From positions 1-23,229 of the forward strand of contig CAZWHE010000054.1 of the NCBI GenBank assembly GCA_964633825.1: a stretch of DNA of 23,229 nucleotides, in the 5' to 3' direction. This document shows positions 1 through 8,721 of this stretch, piece by piece; positions within the stretch are counted from its first letter, which is position 1; the number at the start of each line of letters is the position of its first letter. The DNA is from CAZWHE01 sp964633825 (GTDB lineage: Bacteria; Planctomycetota; B15-G4; CAYZWU01). The notes under the pieces are model-generated. The model was not told where the DNA came from. It did no database searches and saw only the letters and a program-made list of their open reading frames with translations. The position numbers and the translations under genes were made by a program.

Positions 1-354
1 GTCTACCTCATCATTGGACCCAAAACAGCCAGCAGTGCGTCCATGTTCGCGGCGACCATGAGCGACAACCGGCTGTGCACGACGGTTGGGCAGCCGACCG
101 GCGGGAGGCCTTCGAGCTTCGGCGATATCGTCTTTTTCAGCCTGCCCAATACGAAGAATATCATCAGCGTGTCGTGGAGATACTTCGAAAGACCGGATAA
201 ATCCAAGAACAGCGATGTCACGCTATACCCCGATGTTGAGATCTACCCGACAATCGGTGACGTCCTCGAGGGGAACGATCCTGTCTTCGACTGGATCGTG
301 GAGGACGTTCGCGGGAGTTCCGAACCGGTTCAACGGTCTTCCGACAAAGCATAA
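1..354 (+). CDS. S41-family peptidase (C-terminal processing/tail-specific protease type), C-terminal fragment
   Basis: The frame is open from base 1 and ends at TAA 352-354, giving the last 117 residues of a protein whose 5' part lies outside the window. The fragment matches the end of the S41 catalytic domain. It has a hydrophobic strand followed by TASSASMFAATM, where the SA serine is the expected nucleophile. This is followed by TVGQPTGG with an fGD turn, the strand FFSLPNTKNIISVS, and the closing pDVeIyPTIgDvleGnDPVFDWI stretch typical of S41 enzymes. The family cleaves proteins near C-termini, usually in the periplasm. The glutamate often found three residues after the nucleophile is a methionine here, and the general-base lysine is not obvious, so activity is unproven. 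It is convergent with the next gene and their 3' ends overlap by 25 bp. No link to the neighbouring operon is shown. Confidence 0.85.
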   Translation, partial: VYLIIGPKTASSASMFAATMSDNRLCTTVGQPTGGRPSSFGDIVFFSLPNTKNIISVSWRYFERPDKSKNSDVTLYPDVEIYPTIGDVLEGNDPVFDWIVEDVRGSSEPVQRSSDKA

Positions 355-2882
355 GCAATTGCGTTCCACTCCACATGGAAGAGAGCATACCTCTCCTCCG
401 TGGGGATGTCCGTCGGGGTTCCCATCTCTCTGTTCGAAAACATCCGGGGGATGGTGGTAAGAATCAATTTCCCTTGACCCGCATCCGTTTGTCCCTGCAG
501 GATGAATCCCTCTTCAGTCGTCAGCACGGGCTCGATCCCTTTCAGGGCCTTTTCGGGCGCCGGGATCTCGATCCAGCGCTTATTGAATTCGTCGAATGCC
601 CGGATTCTCTCCTGCACGCCCTGTTCCAGGTCGACAATGGAGCAATCGGTCTCCGGGAGAAGGAGCGTAAAAAGCCTTTCGAGCAACGGCTGGTGAATCG
701 ACAGCACCCAGAGGGACCCTCCCTTGTCCAGGTACTTCTTGAGGAGTTCCAATTCGGACTCCTCCGGTTTTCTGTCGAAATCCAGCATGACCAGCATCTG
801 GTGATCTTGCGCCTCCTCGATTGTGTCCACCATGAAGGGCATGACCCCGGCCCGTTGAAACCAGGCATAGAAAGTAGAATAAATACTGTCGGACACTTCG
901 TCGTGGTGCACCTGGTACCGGTGGGGAAGCGTGTACTCGCTGGTCGTCAGGAAAGCCGCTCTCGGCAGGGTCCATTCCGGTCGGGGGTTGTATTCGACCC
1001 AGATCTTCTCAGCTGTTCGGGCTCCCGCCAACCCGAACACCGATCCGGCGATTACTCCCCACACGATATATTCCGGCAGACGGCCCCTCTTGATACGGAT
1101 ATAGATGATCATGAACACTGCCGCTGCCAGGGCGGCTGCGGCCGTAACTCGAAGAAAGCCGCATGAAGCGTTCATATGGTTCAGCCATTTCACCGTTCCG
1201 ACGGCGAGCTCCGGTTTTCCTTTGACCTGCATGGAAAAACTGGAAAAAGTGGTGCTGTCCGTGAAAGCCGCCACCCTTCCCTTTCCGTATCTGGCCGTGA
1301 CACACTGATGAAACCGGCCGTAGGGCTCGATGGAGTCCCTCTTCATGTCGCCGAAAAAGGTCATCTTCGAATAGTCCGAAACATCCGAATAGAGACCGGT
1401 TCCTGTCATGACCGGCCGGCACCGGAAAGGATCCGCATCGATGGAACAGGAAGTGGCGAAAAGAAATTCTGGAACATTTGTCACGATGGGGTGATATCCG
1501 CCCGGAGGGCGTTCCCAGAGCTGCCGGTATTGGTATCTCCTCGTTGCATCGTCCATCAGGGAATCGCTCACGAAGCGGATCCCGAAATGCCCGGAGACTT
1601 GATTCAGGCAGGTGTTTATCCCGAAGATATCCGTATGCTCTCCGATGAGATACAGGGAACCGCCCTTCTCCACGTAGCGGACCAGGGCCTCCGTCTCTTC
1701 TGGGGAATAGGGCCTTGTGGGGGTTTTCAGAACCCACACATCGTAGCGGCGCAGGATCTTGTCGGTAAGCGTTTCCTCCGTTACGTTTTCGGCGGAGGCG
1801 AATTGTTGATCCAGCAACCGGATCAGGGAAACGAAATTGTAGGTCGTTTTGGTTCCGAACAGATCCTTGTTCATGGGGACGTCCGTCCATTCCCAATCGC
1901 TGTGTGCGCCGTCGACGGCGATTTTTCCGGATTTGTATATTCCGGGCGGCGTCCATAAGAAGCAGAAAACCGCCAGGGCGATGAGAACCGTTTGGAGGCT
2001 TGCCGATATCCTGCCGGACCGCCATGTGCCGGTCTGTTCTTCGACAGTGCATTCTTTGGTATCATGGAACCTGGGTATGAAAGACGACCAGATAATGAAA
2101 AGGGGCAGAAGAGCCATTCCCGGGAGAAAGACATCATTTTGTGTGTCGGGCGGAACATCGCCCAGCTTCGACTGGTAGAGCAGCGAGCCCAGGACGAACC
2201 CCTCACGGTACACGAGTACGAATCCCGCCAGAAGGAGTGCCAGCAGGCCCTTTTTCAACAGGGTCGATCTCAAACCGATGAGCATGGAGCCTGCCAGCAC
2301 GAAGGCTGACAGGAAGGGATAGAGGTAGGCGTGCCTGGGAGAAGTGCCCCAGAACACGGTATCCCCCAGGCGGCTCAGCGCTATGGAATCGTAGGCGTGA
2401 TACGCTTTATGTCCCAGGACCTTCGCCCCCAGAACCGCGCCGTAGGCCGGGAAGTTCGTATGCTGGAGGAAGGGTTCCAGGTTCCAGTAGATCCAGTATA
2501 AAATTCCCGTGCCCAGGCAGATCCACGCCGTGTTCCGGAGAGACGGAAACAGCGATAAGATTCGAGAAACACCCTTCCATTGAAAAGAGAAGACTCTCAG
2601 CAGGCTGTAGAAAAACAGGAGGGAGAGTGACGGGATCCATTCCGGGATCGTGAAACACAAAAACATCATAAGAACGATCAGGAGGATCCATGGGCCCTCC
2701 TTGGTCTCTCGTGAGATTGAAAAACCGTCCTTTTTGAATATCCTGAAAAAACTTACCAAGAGGATTGAGATGATGCAGGCAATCGGAATTCCCCATGTAC
2801 ATTCGGACTCTACCTGCTGCGAGTAGGCGACCCATGACCCGAACCAGGCTATGAAATAGGGGCTTGAATCTGATTTATCCAT
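330..2882 (-). CDS. Polytopic membrane protein with two DUF4350/GldG-like extracytoplasmic domains (850 aa)
   Basis: The N-terminal third is a run of hydrophobic helices, roughly seven or eight by eye. A soluble domain follows at about residues 330-560, with a Rossmann-like pattern: DVWVLKTPTRP, then ALVRYVEKGGSLYLIGEHTD, HFGIRF, and a closing RYGKGRVAAFTDSTTF. A pair of helices comes next, then a second, more divergent copy with LELLKKYLDKGGSLWVLS. This resembles DUF4350, ThuA and the GldG-type ABC-auxiliary domain, a glutamine-amidotransferase-like fold without known catalysis. ATG 2882 has a good GGAAGAG ribosome site and overlaps the upstream stop by 8 bp, so translation is probably coupled. 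It is a paralogue of the gene just upstream. A role in handling the cysteine-repeat protein made by the same operon is inference only. Confidence 0.75.
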   Translation of the reverse strand: MDKSDSSPYFIAWFGSWVAYSQQVESECTWGIPIACIISILLVSFFRIFKKDGFSISRETKEGPWILLIVLMMFLCFTIPEWIPSLSLLFFYSLLRVFSFQWKGVSRILSLFPSLRNTAWICLGTGILYWIYWNLEPFLQHTNFPAYGAVLGAKVLGHKAYHAYDSIALSRLGDTVFWGTSPRHAYLYPFLSAFVLAGSMLIGLRSTLLKKGLLALLLAGFVLVYREGFVLGSLLYQSKLGDVPPDTQNDVFLPGMALLPLFIIWSSFIPRFHDTKECTVEEQTGTWRSGRISASLQTVLIALAVFCFLWTPPGIYKSGKIAVDGAHSDWEWTDVPMNKDLFGTKTTYNFVSLIRLLDQQFASAENVTEETLTDKILRRYDVWVLKTPTRPYSPEETEALVRYVEKGGSLYLIGEHTDIFGINTCLNQVSGHFGIRFVSDSLMDDATRRYQYRQLWERPPGGYHPIVTNVPEFLFATSCSIDADPFRCRPVMTGTGLYSDVSDYSKMTFFGDMKRDSIEPYGRFHQCVTARYGKGRVAAFTDSTTFSSFSMQVKGKPELAVGTVKWLNHMNASCGFLRVTAAAALAAAVFMIIYIRIKRGRLPEYIVWGVIAGSVFGLAGARTAEKIWVEYNPRPEWTLPRAAFLTTSEYTLPHRYQVHHDEVSDSIYSTFYAWFQRAGVMPFMVDTIEEAQDHQMLVMLDFDRKPEESELELLKKYLDKGGSLWVLSIHQPLLERLFTLLLPETDCSIVDLEQGVQERIRAFDEFNKRWIEIPAPEKALKGIEPVLTTEEGFILQGQTDAGQGKLILTTIPRMFSNREMGTPTDIPTEERYALFHVEWNAIAYALSEDR

Positions 2883-5256
2883 TCTTCTCTTCCGGGCGGT
2901 TCAGGAGTTGATGAAGAAAAAGGAATCCTGCCTTGTTGAATTTTTTTCCCGCCAAGAAGTTCTTGTCCCATGGAAACGCCGGGTCGCTGATCAGGAACCA
3001 GGCGCCGTCCCCGTCCGTGATCTTCAGGACGACCGGATGGCCGAAGACCGTGACGATCGCCTCGGCTTGCTGCTCTGACCCATGATACCGCATAGCCCAT
3101 GCCTGGGAAAAGGAAGGAATCTCAAACCCTTTCTGCGCTTTTGCTTCCGGGCAGAAGCCCAGCGGGATATCGAGCATCCCGACGCCCAGTTCTTCAAGAA
3201 GCGGCTGATAGACTGTGAGGTCGTGATACCCCGGGAAAACGATGGTTATTCCCCCTCCGCGGACGAACTCCGTCATTTGTTCGACCTGTTTCATGGTTAC
3301 TGCACTGCGGCGGGATGGGAGAATGATCAGATCGTCCTTTCCCGGTTTTACCGGTCTTTTTTCTGTGACATAGAGGGGGAGAAAACCGGATGCTATGAGG
3401 GCATTATCGAACGCCCCGATCCCGGATGCATCGCTTCCATGAACGGAAATGTTGGATCCGGCCGCCAGATCGATCCATGCAGCCTTGCATGGATTTGGAA
3501 AGGATCGTGTATCGGCTGAGTGCCATTGAATCGCCAGAAAACTCAGCAGAGGGAGAATGGATACAAGAGCGATGCCGGTGAAAATCCCGGTCGATGCCGA
3601 CAACATGAAGAACCCGAAAAGACATAGACACCAGCCTGCTGTCTTCGACCAGGCTTTGGCAGGACCGGTCGTTTCGCCCCAGCCCGCCCATTCCAGCAGA
3701 TCCAGGACAAAAGGCCAGCTCTGGCAGAAGGAATTCTCCTGGAGGAACGCCGTGTCGCCGAAGACGATCACGCGGCCTTTTCCATAACGCGCCTCCGCGG
3801 CCAGAACGAGATCGCCGATCCTCTCTTCGGACTCGTCATGAGACCAGTTACCCAGGAAGGCCCGTTCCGGAGCCTGCTTGTCCCCCCTGTCGGAGTAACC
3901 GTTGCGTGCAACGATGAGCGGCCGTGCCTCCTTGTCCAGGTCCAGGCTTGCCCCCACAGAGATCCGGATCAGGTCCGGCGATGGGAGCCTGCGGGTGACG
4001 GGATGCCGTTTCACATCCAATGCGCCCCGCCATCCCGGACCGATCTCCGGAATGGCGCTGTCGAACTTAAGACGGATCCCGAAATGGGATATCAAGGGAT
4101 TGGTGCAATGCATGACGCCCGCGATGTTCGTATGGTCACCTAATACAACGAGCCCGCCACCCCTTTCCACATAATCAAGAACTGCTTGGGTCTCTTCCGC
4201 GCTCATGTGCCTGTTGAGGTTGCAAACCAGAAGGATATGAAGATCTCTCAATGCTTCATGATCGACATTGTCCGGCGTTGAGTAAGAAGAAGCGGTTTTC
4301 TTCAAGAAGTCATGGAAAAAACCGAGCGATGCGCCGGGGGTTTTTCGAGGATCTTTGATGTCCGGAATATCGGTTGCATAAGAGCCCTTCAATAATATGC
4401 ATCGCATTTCACCGGTCGATTCGACAGGAGAGAGATGAAAGAGCATCACGATTCCGAGCGAGACGAGTGCTGATCCGATCAGGGGAGCATGACGGTGTCG
4501 GGACTTGGTATCGGGACGGTAGGCGGATAGCAACATCCAGATCATGGCTGCCAGGGAAAGGATCCAGAGCCTGAAAAAATCTGGCCCGGCGGCCTGCGTG
4601 AAGAAGGCTATCACAAGGAGAAGAAACGCGGGAGCCTGGTAAAGCCGCCCCTTCCCCCTGTTGCAGATAATGAAACCAAGGGTAAGAACTGTTGTAAAGA
4701 TCCAATGCCGGCCGCCCATGTGGGTGAAGGAGAGCATCCAAAAGGGGTGTTCTGTAATGTTCCGGAGCCACACAAGGAAATCCGTAACGTATAAAGCAGC
4801 GTCGGCTGTCCAGAGAAACGCGATATCGGTCAACTCTGCAAACGACAACATACAGGAAGCGAAGAGAATCAGCCGGAATGTACCGTGATCCCGGGTATTT
4901 CCAACCAGAACGGATGTGCAGCTGAATGCCCCCGCCAGAAAGATGAAGTAGAAAGCCTCCGGCGTGGAGAGCCGGTGTATGCTCAACAGGTAAACCGCCA
5001 TCAACCCCAGGCCGCCGAGTGCTTGCCATTTTTCTATACGTTTCATGATCGGCCATCTAGACCAGGCTCTACAAAGCAGAATCACAAGGATGGCTGCACC
5101 GATGACGAAATGAATAAAGATGAATAACGGCTCCCTGGGAGTGGAAAAGCAAGTCAATATGGTGATCGATATGATGGATAATAACTGAATGAAGAGAGGA
5201 AAGACGCTGTCCCGGCGGCCGGAATCGGAAACATGCTTGGTGCTGTGAGTACGCAT
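2875..5256 (-). CDS. Polytopic membrane protein with two DUF4350/GldG-like domains, paralogue of the downstream gene (793 aa)
   Basis: It has the same architecture as the following gene. About nine N-terminal hydrophobic helices lead into a soluble domain containing LHILLVCNLNRHMSAEETQ, then YVERGGGLVVLGDHTNIAG, SHFGIRLKFDS and ARYGKGRVIVFGDTAFLQE. Two more helices are followed by a second soluble domain containing DDLIILPSRR and FVRGGGITIVFPGY. The shared landmarks GHFGIRF/SHFGIRL and RYGKGRV show that the two genes arose by tandem duplication. ATG 5256 lies 10 nt after the upstream stop but has no clear ribosome site. An in-frame TTG at 5286 would add ten residues and overlap the upstream gene by 20 bp. 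The fold family is reasonably clear. The function is unknown, and extracytoplasmic placement of the soluble domains is inferred from topology. Confidence 0.75.
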   Translation of the reverse strand: MRTHSTKHVSDSGRRDSVFPLFIQLLSIISITILTCFSTPREPLFIFIHFVIGAAILVILLCRAWSRWPIMKRIEKWQALGGLGLMAVYLLSIHRLSTPEAFYFIFLAGAFSCTSVLVGNTRDHGTFRLILFASCMLSFAELTDIAFLWTADAALYVTDFLVWLRNITEHPFWMLSFTHMGGRHWIFTTVLTLGFIICNRGKGRLYQAPAFLLLVIAFFTQAAGPDFFRLWILSLAAMIWMLLSAYRPDTKSRHRHAPLIGSALVSLGIVMLFHLSPVESTGEMRCILLKGSYATDIPDIKDPRKTPGASLGFFHDFLKKTASSYSTPDNVDHEALRDLHILLVCNLNRHMSAEETQAVLDYVERGGGLVVLGDHTNIAGVMHCTNPLISHFGIRLKFDSAIPEIGPGWRGALDVKRHPVTRRLPSPDLIRISVGASLDLDKEARPLIVARNGYSDRGDKQAPERAFLGNWSHDESEERIGDLVLAAEARYGKGRVIVFGDTAFLQENSFCQSWPFVLDLLEWAGWGETTGPAKAWSKTAGWCLCLFGFFMLSASTGIFTGIALVSILPLLSFLAIQWHSADTRSFPNPCKAAWIDLAAGSNISVHGSDASGIGAFDNALIASGFLPLYVTEKRPVKPGKDDLIILPSRRSAVTMKQVEQMTEFVRGGGITIVFPGYHDLTVYQPLLEELGVGMLDIPLGFCPEAKAQKGFEIPSFSQAWAMRYHGSEQQAEAIVTVFGHPVVLKITDGDGAWFLISDPAFPWDKNFLAGKKFNKAGFLFLHQLLNRPEEKNG

Positions 5257-5266
5257 TAAGCCATAA

Positions 5267-6505
5267 TCAATTGTATAACCGGACAAGATAATTTCTGTTT
5301 GCTAGCGCTTTGAAGACTAGAGGTAGAATCATACTGACTATGCACGCCAACAGGATCACCGATATATCATGACCATGTTTGGATAGGAAACGGCTCAATG
5401 TACTCCTGATTGAATACATCGATCCTCCTAGGTATTTATTGGACTTTCCACCCGGCTTGGCTTTGCGTTTGGGACATAAAAATCCTTTTGTGCAGTTCGC
5501 GCCGTCGGAGCAGTTGTTCCATTTTGTGCAACCGGTGCTCGAGGAGCAATAATGGGCAGTTGTGCAATTTGTTCCGGTGGAGCAGGCGCCTTCATTCGTG
5601 CAATCCTCGTTATAAGAACAGAGACCGTCACCACTTGTGCAATTGTCGCCCTGGGAACAATAGTCTCCTTCCGTACAATCTTCGAGCATGCTGCACATGG
5701 GCCCGGTTGTGCAGTTTTCACCTTGAGAGCACTTCCCTTCCGAGGTGCAATCCCCTCCCTGGGAACAGGTATGGCCTGCCGTACAATTCTCTCCCTCGGA
5801 GCACTTAGGGCCTTCGGTACAGTCTTCACCGCTGCTGGAGCATTTCAAACCGCTGGTGCATTCCTGCCCCGCGGTGCAGGAATTACCGGTTGAACAGTCG
5901 ATGCCGTCGGTGCATTGATTACTGGAAGAGCATTCGGTCTGATTCGTACAGAGATTGCCCTGGCTGCAGTCGTTGGAGCCCGTACATCCGTGAGGCTCCG
6001 TACAGCCGCCCTGAGAGGTACAATCGTCGGAACCCGTGTATCCGGCTACGCAATCCAATGACATGGATGCCAATATTCCTGCTATAAAGCCCCCAATGAA
6101 ATTGCAGGTGCTTCCTGTACATATTTGAGGGTGTGTGCACATCGGGGGGAGCGTGAGTGTACGGGATCCATATTCGATAGAGTCGGGATTGTTGTCCCAG
6201 AACCATGGATCAAGGCGGTTTTTCTTCACGACCACGGGAAGGTTCGTTCCGCATTCGGGACAATATCTGGCTCCGAGCACGCCGAAGTCTTCTTGATGAA
6301 CATTCAACAAACCGCACTCGTTCGTTTGATTCACCTTGTGCGTACACCATGCAAACAGAGACCGGGTTTCCCCTTGGAAGGAAGAAGACGCCGGATTATC
6401 GCCAGGCCATTCGTCCTGTGCGAAAAGGATCACATGACAGCAAAGCGATATCACGAACAGGCAGGTTGATCTCTTGAAACATGAAAAACGCTGCAGCATC
6501 TTCAT
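5267..6505 (-). CDS. Exported cysteine-hexapeptide repeat protein with C-terminal membrane anchor (412 aa)
   Basis: An N-terminal hydrophobic segment at residues 13-29 looks like a signal peptide or anchor. A zinc-ribbon-like region follows, with C54-T-H, C64 and C82-P-E-C85-G. A third Cys cluster at 123-152 surrounds a hydrophobic stretch. From Cys162 to Cys344 there are 31 cysteines, each six residues after the last except for two single-residue insertions (222 to 229 and 289 to 296). Most are followed alternately by Thr and Ser. The chain ends with a basic segment (345-351) and a C-terminal helix at about 380-400. The start is well supported: AAAGGAG sits 7 nt before ATG 6505, which overlaps the upstream TGA by 4 nt. 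I recognise no bacterial family. The spacing resembles the disulfide-laddered beta-helix of the Tenebrio antifreeze protein, but without its Thr-x-Thr ice face. Confidence 0.85.
   Translation of the reverse strand: MKMLQRFSCFKRSTCLFVISLCCHVILFAQDEWPGDNPASSSFQGETRSLFAWCTHKVNQTNECGLLNVHQEDFGVLGARYCPECGTNLPVVVKKNRLDPWFWDNNPDSIEYGSRTLTLPPMCTHPQICTGSTCNFIGGFIAGILASMSLDCVAGYTGSDDCTSQGGCTEPHGCTGSNDCSQGNLCTNQTECSSSNQCTDGIDCSTGNSCTAGQECTSGLKCSSSGEDCTEGPKCSEGENCTAGHTCSQGGDCTSEGKCSQGENCTTGPMCSMLEDCTEGDYCSQGDNCTSGDGLCSYNEDCTNEGACSTGTNCTTAHYCSSSTGCTKWNNCSDGANCTKGFLCPKRKAKPGGKSNKYLGGSMYSIRSTLSRFLSKHGHDISVILLACIVSMILPLVFKALANRNYLVRLYN
5474..6022 (-). repeat. Coding region of the C-x5-C hexapeptide repeats (31 cysteines)
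   Basis: This stretch encodes residues 162-344 of the 412-aa protein. Cysteine codons recur every 18 bp, apart from two 3-bp insertions placed 67 residues apart. The consensus over two steps is C-T-x-G-x-x-C-S-x-G-x-x, a 12-residue period. The units differ in DNA sequence, so this is an old, selected protein repeat and not a recent tandem DNA expansion. Confidence 0.9.
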
Positions 6506-8619
6506 TTATTTTCTCCTTTCTTTTCAATTCGATTTCTCACGTCCCTGATCAAACCCCCCATCTTTCTTTTCATTCGAGGGGCTGTTTCTTCGTCGTTGGA
6601 TATTTTTTCCAGGTAAGCGAGCATCCTGCCGGCGTCCTGGAGATCGAGGCGCTTGGGGAGGCTGTCTTCGAGGATGTCGAAGCATTCCTCGGCCTGGCGC
6701 ATCGTTCCCTGCTCGATGGTTCTGGAGATGGAATTCATAATGAAATCGAGTTTGACCGTGCCGAGCCTGTACAGGAGCGGGAGCTCTTCGAAGGCGATCT
6801 CGATAAAATGCTCGTCGCCCGCGCGGATCGCCCGGTCCGTCAGGTCCAGCAGAGCTTCTTGTGCTCCCGCGGCCCGGAAAGCGTTTCTGAGGCTTGCCAT
6901 CTTTACTTCCAGGGAAGGATGGCTGTCGAAAACATTGAGATATTCACGGTAAAGGCCGCGGGCGTCATCCCCGTCGAGAAAGGCGCATCGCTTCAGAAAG
7001 AGCAGGAGGAGCCCCGTGCCCTCCCGGGACAAGAAGCTCGGGTGGTTGAACATGGCTTTTACGCCCTTGGCATCCAAGACAGAGAGGGGAAGAAGAAGCC
7101 GTATGAATGCAGCGGCGATAAACCCTGATTCCGGCGGGGGCAGTTCGAGGCCTTCCATGATCCGGTCTTCCGGCAGGATATCCCCGAAATCTTCACGCGG
7201 CACCCCGCCCAGGGAGCGCAGGTAGCAGCAGAGCGTGCTGTGCACGACGCTGTAATAATAGACATACTTCTTCGGTGCAGGAGACGCCCCGCTGATGATC
7301 GCAGCCGTCTCCAGTGCTTCGGGAAGAATGCGGATCTTGTCCGCGGTGGGTTTTTCCAGAAACCTGGTTTCCACTCTTTCCGCCAGGAATGCATCGATTT
7401 GCCTGAGCCAGATAAAGGCGAGGGATTCATCGGACTCGTGCTTTTCGAGAGCGGCCATGTACGAAAAAGCATCGATCTCGTTCAGGCAAAGCAGGGCATC
7501 CTTCAGCAGGCCGATGTTCCCGCCCGCCCGTTCCACGAGGTCGTCGAGGTCGCTGGGCGTCCGATCACCCTCCCGGTAAGCGGTCTTGATATAAGCGGCC
7601 AGGGCCTTCTTCTTGAGATCGCTTCGCATGTTGAATATGTCGATCATCAACGGAGAGAGAACGGCCACATCCCGCCCGATCCTTCCCGCGATCAGTTGGT
7701 CGAGAATGAGCTCCAGCTTGAGCAGGTTGACGCGGCCGGGGTCATGCAGAAAGATGTTCAATAGACGATCCAGCTCGTGAACGGGGAGGACTTCGAGAAG
7801 CCCGGGCCAGCAGGACCTTTCCAGGATTTTGTAGGAAACGAGGGGCGGGCCCTTGCCCGACCCGTGGGCCAGGTAGGCTTCCGCGATCTCGTTCACAGCG
7901 GCCGGGTCCTCTTTCAGCGCCTTGTATCGCAGGAAACCGCAGCGTGCTTCGAGGCGGGCTGGCGGTTTTTCCGACGGATCGGGCGGTCCGGAAAACTCCA
8001 TTCCGCCGAGCCGCTTCCGGGGGACGTGCAGCAGTATTGTCGAGTTGCCGGTGTCGAGGATATATCGTTCGAGCAGGGCGGCTCCGGCGCGGGACGCGAA
8101 CCAGGGTTCGATCGTTCTCGGCATCCTCGAATCAAAATAAACACAGAGCCGGTCCGCCGCCTCTTCCGCGCCCAGGATTCCTTCCAGCGATTCGGACACG
8201 ACGTGAAAGAGAAGCTCCCTTTCCCTTTTATCCAGCGAAGAACGCCGCGCCAGCAGATTCAAAATATCGGGCGCGGCGTCCGGATCGAGCAGGCACCATC
8301 TGTCGATGAGTTCCCAATAGTCTTCGATGTTGGAACAGCGCAGGAAGGATCTGAAGAGGAGCTCCGTGCTCGGGGCCGGGCTCGCACCGGTTTCGGCCTC
8401 CTGTCCCTTCTGCAGACCCTGATCCAACGGCGTCAGGGTCGTTCTCTCCGGCGGCGGCTCCGAATGGGGGATTGGAGATACGGATTTCCCGGGCTCGGGA
8501 CCAGGGGGGGGCGAAGGGTTGTCGGCTTTGCCGAGGAGAAGATACAACGAACCGGCGAGTACCGCGATCCCCGCTGCAAAACAGAGCAAAGGGAGGAACC
8601 GGCCTTCTTTCATTTTCAT
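6502..8619 (-). CDS. Membrane-anchored, mostly helical protein of unknown function (705 aa)
   Basis: ATG 8619 is preferred because AAGGAAGG lies about 7 nt upstream and the encoded start, MKMKEGRF, leads straight into a transmembrane helix at about residues 7-29. The frame stays open upstream to 8688, but that extension lacks a ribosome site. After the helix comes a Pro-rich linker (about 33-70), then some 600 residues of amphipathic helices rich in Leu, Glu and Arg, with no catalytic motif I can recognise. The pattern suggests an alpha-solenoid (HEAT- or TPR-like) scaffold held to the membrane with its body outside. It is the first gene of the operon containing the cysteine-repeat protein and overlaps it by ATGA. 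A scaffold or chaperone role is inference. Confidence 0.75.
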   Translation of the reverse strand: MKMKEGRFLPLLCFAAGIAVLAGSLYLLLGKADNPSPPPGPEPGKSVSPIPHSEPPPERTTLTPLDQGLQKGQEAETGASPAPSTELLFRSFLRCSNIEDYWELIDRWCLLDPDAAPDILNLLARRSSLDKRERELLFHVVSESLEGILGAEEAADRLCVYFDSRMPRTIEPWFASRAGAALLERYILDTGNSTILLHVPRKRLGGMEFSGPPDPSEKPPARLEARCGFLRYKALKEDPAAVNEIAEAYLAHGSGKGPPLVSYKILERSCWPGLLEVLPVHELDRLLNIFLHDPGRVNLLKLELILDQLIAGRIGRDVAVLSPLMIDIFNMRSDLKKKALAAYIKTAYREGDRTPSDLDDLVERAGGNIGLLKDALLCLNEIDAFSYMAALEKHESDESLAFIWLRQIDAFLAERVETRFLEKPTADKIRILPEALETAAIISGASPAPKKYVYYYSVVHSTLCCYLRSLGGVPREDFGDILPEDRIMEGLELPPPESGFIAAAFIRLLLPLSVLDAKGVKAMFNHPSFLSREGTGLLLLFLKRCAFLDGDDARGLYREYLNVFDSHPSLEVKMASLRNAFRAAGAQEALLDLTDRAIRAGDEHFIEIAFEELPLLYRLGTVKLDFIMNSISRTIEQGTMRQAEECFDILEDSLPKRLDLQDAGRMLAYLEKISNDEETAPRMKRKMGGLIRDVRNRIEKKGENK

Positions 8620-8721
8620 CTCTTTTCCTTCCTTGTTCCTGCTTGGATAGCCCCCACTCGTTCGTTTAGTTGAAAAACTCCGGCACAACCCGCAATTGGT
8701 ATCTTATGTGCTGTACGACGT

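Noticed and set aside
3..221. 72-aa minus-strand ORF at the left edge
   Set aside because: The plus strand here encodes a recognisable S41 peptidase C-terminus.
375..1958. Two long plus-strand open frames (375-1166 and 1176-1958)
   Set aside because: They lie antisense to the 850-aa membrane protein, have low-complexity, charge-scattered products without domains, and conflict with the clear minus-strand gene.
5474..6022. Ice-binding (antifreeze) function for the Cys repeats
   Set aside because: Spacing matches the Tenebrio antifreeze protein, but the Thr before each Cys that builds the ice-binding face is missing from nearly all coils.
5474..6022. CRISPR-like or DNA satellite array
   Set aside because: The period is 18 bp with divergent DNA units and no spacers. 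The conservation is at the protein level.
5410..6087. Plus-strand open frames opposite the Cys-repeat gene
   Set aside because: They are open only because the 18-bp codon periodicity of the real gene removes stops on the other strand. They have no ribosome site and no family-like sequence.
7777..8673. 298-aa plus-strand open frame
   Set aside because: It is antisense to the GC-rich 705-aa gene and looks like a mirror frame. The minus-strand product has a membrane helix, a good start and an operon position.
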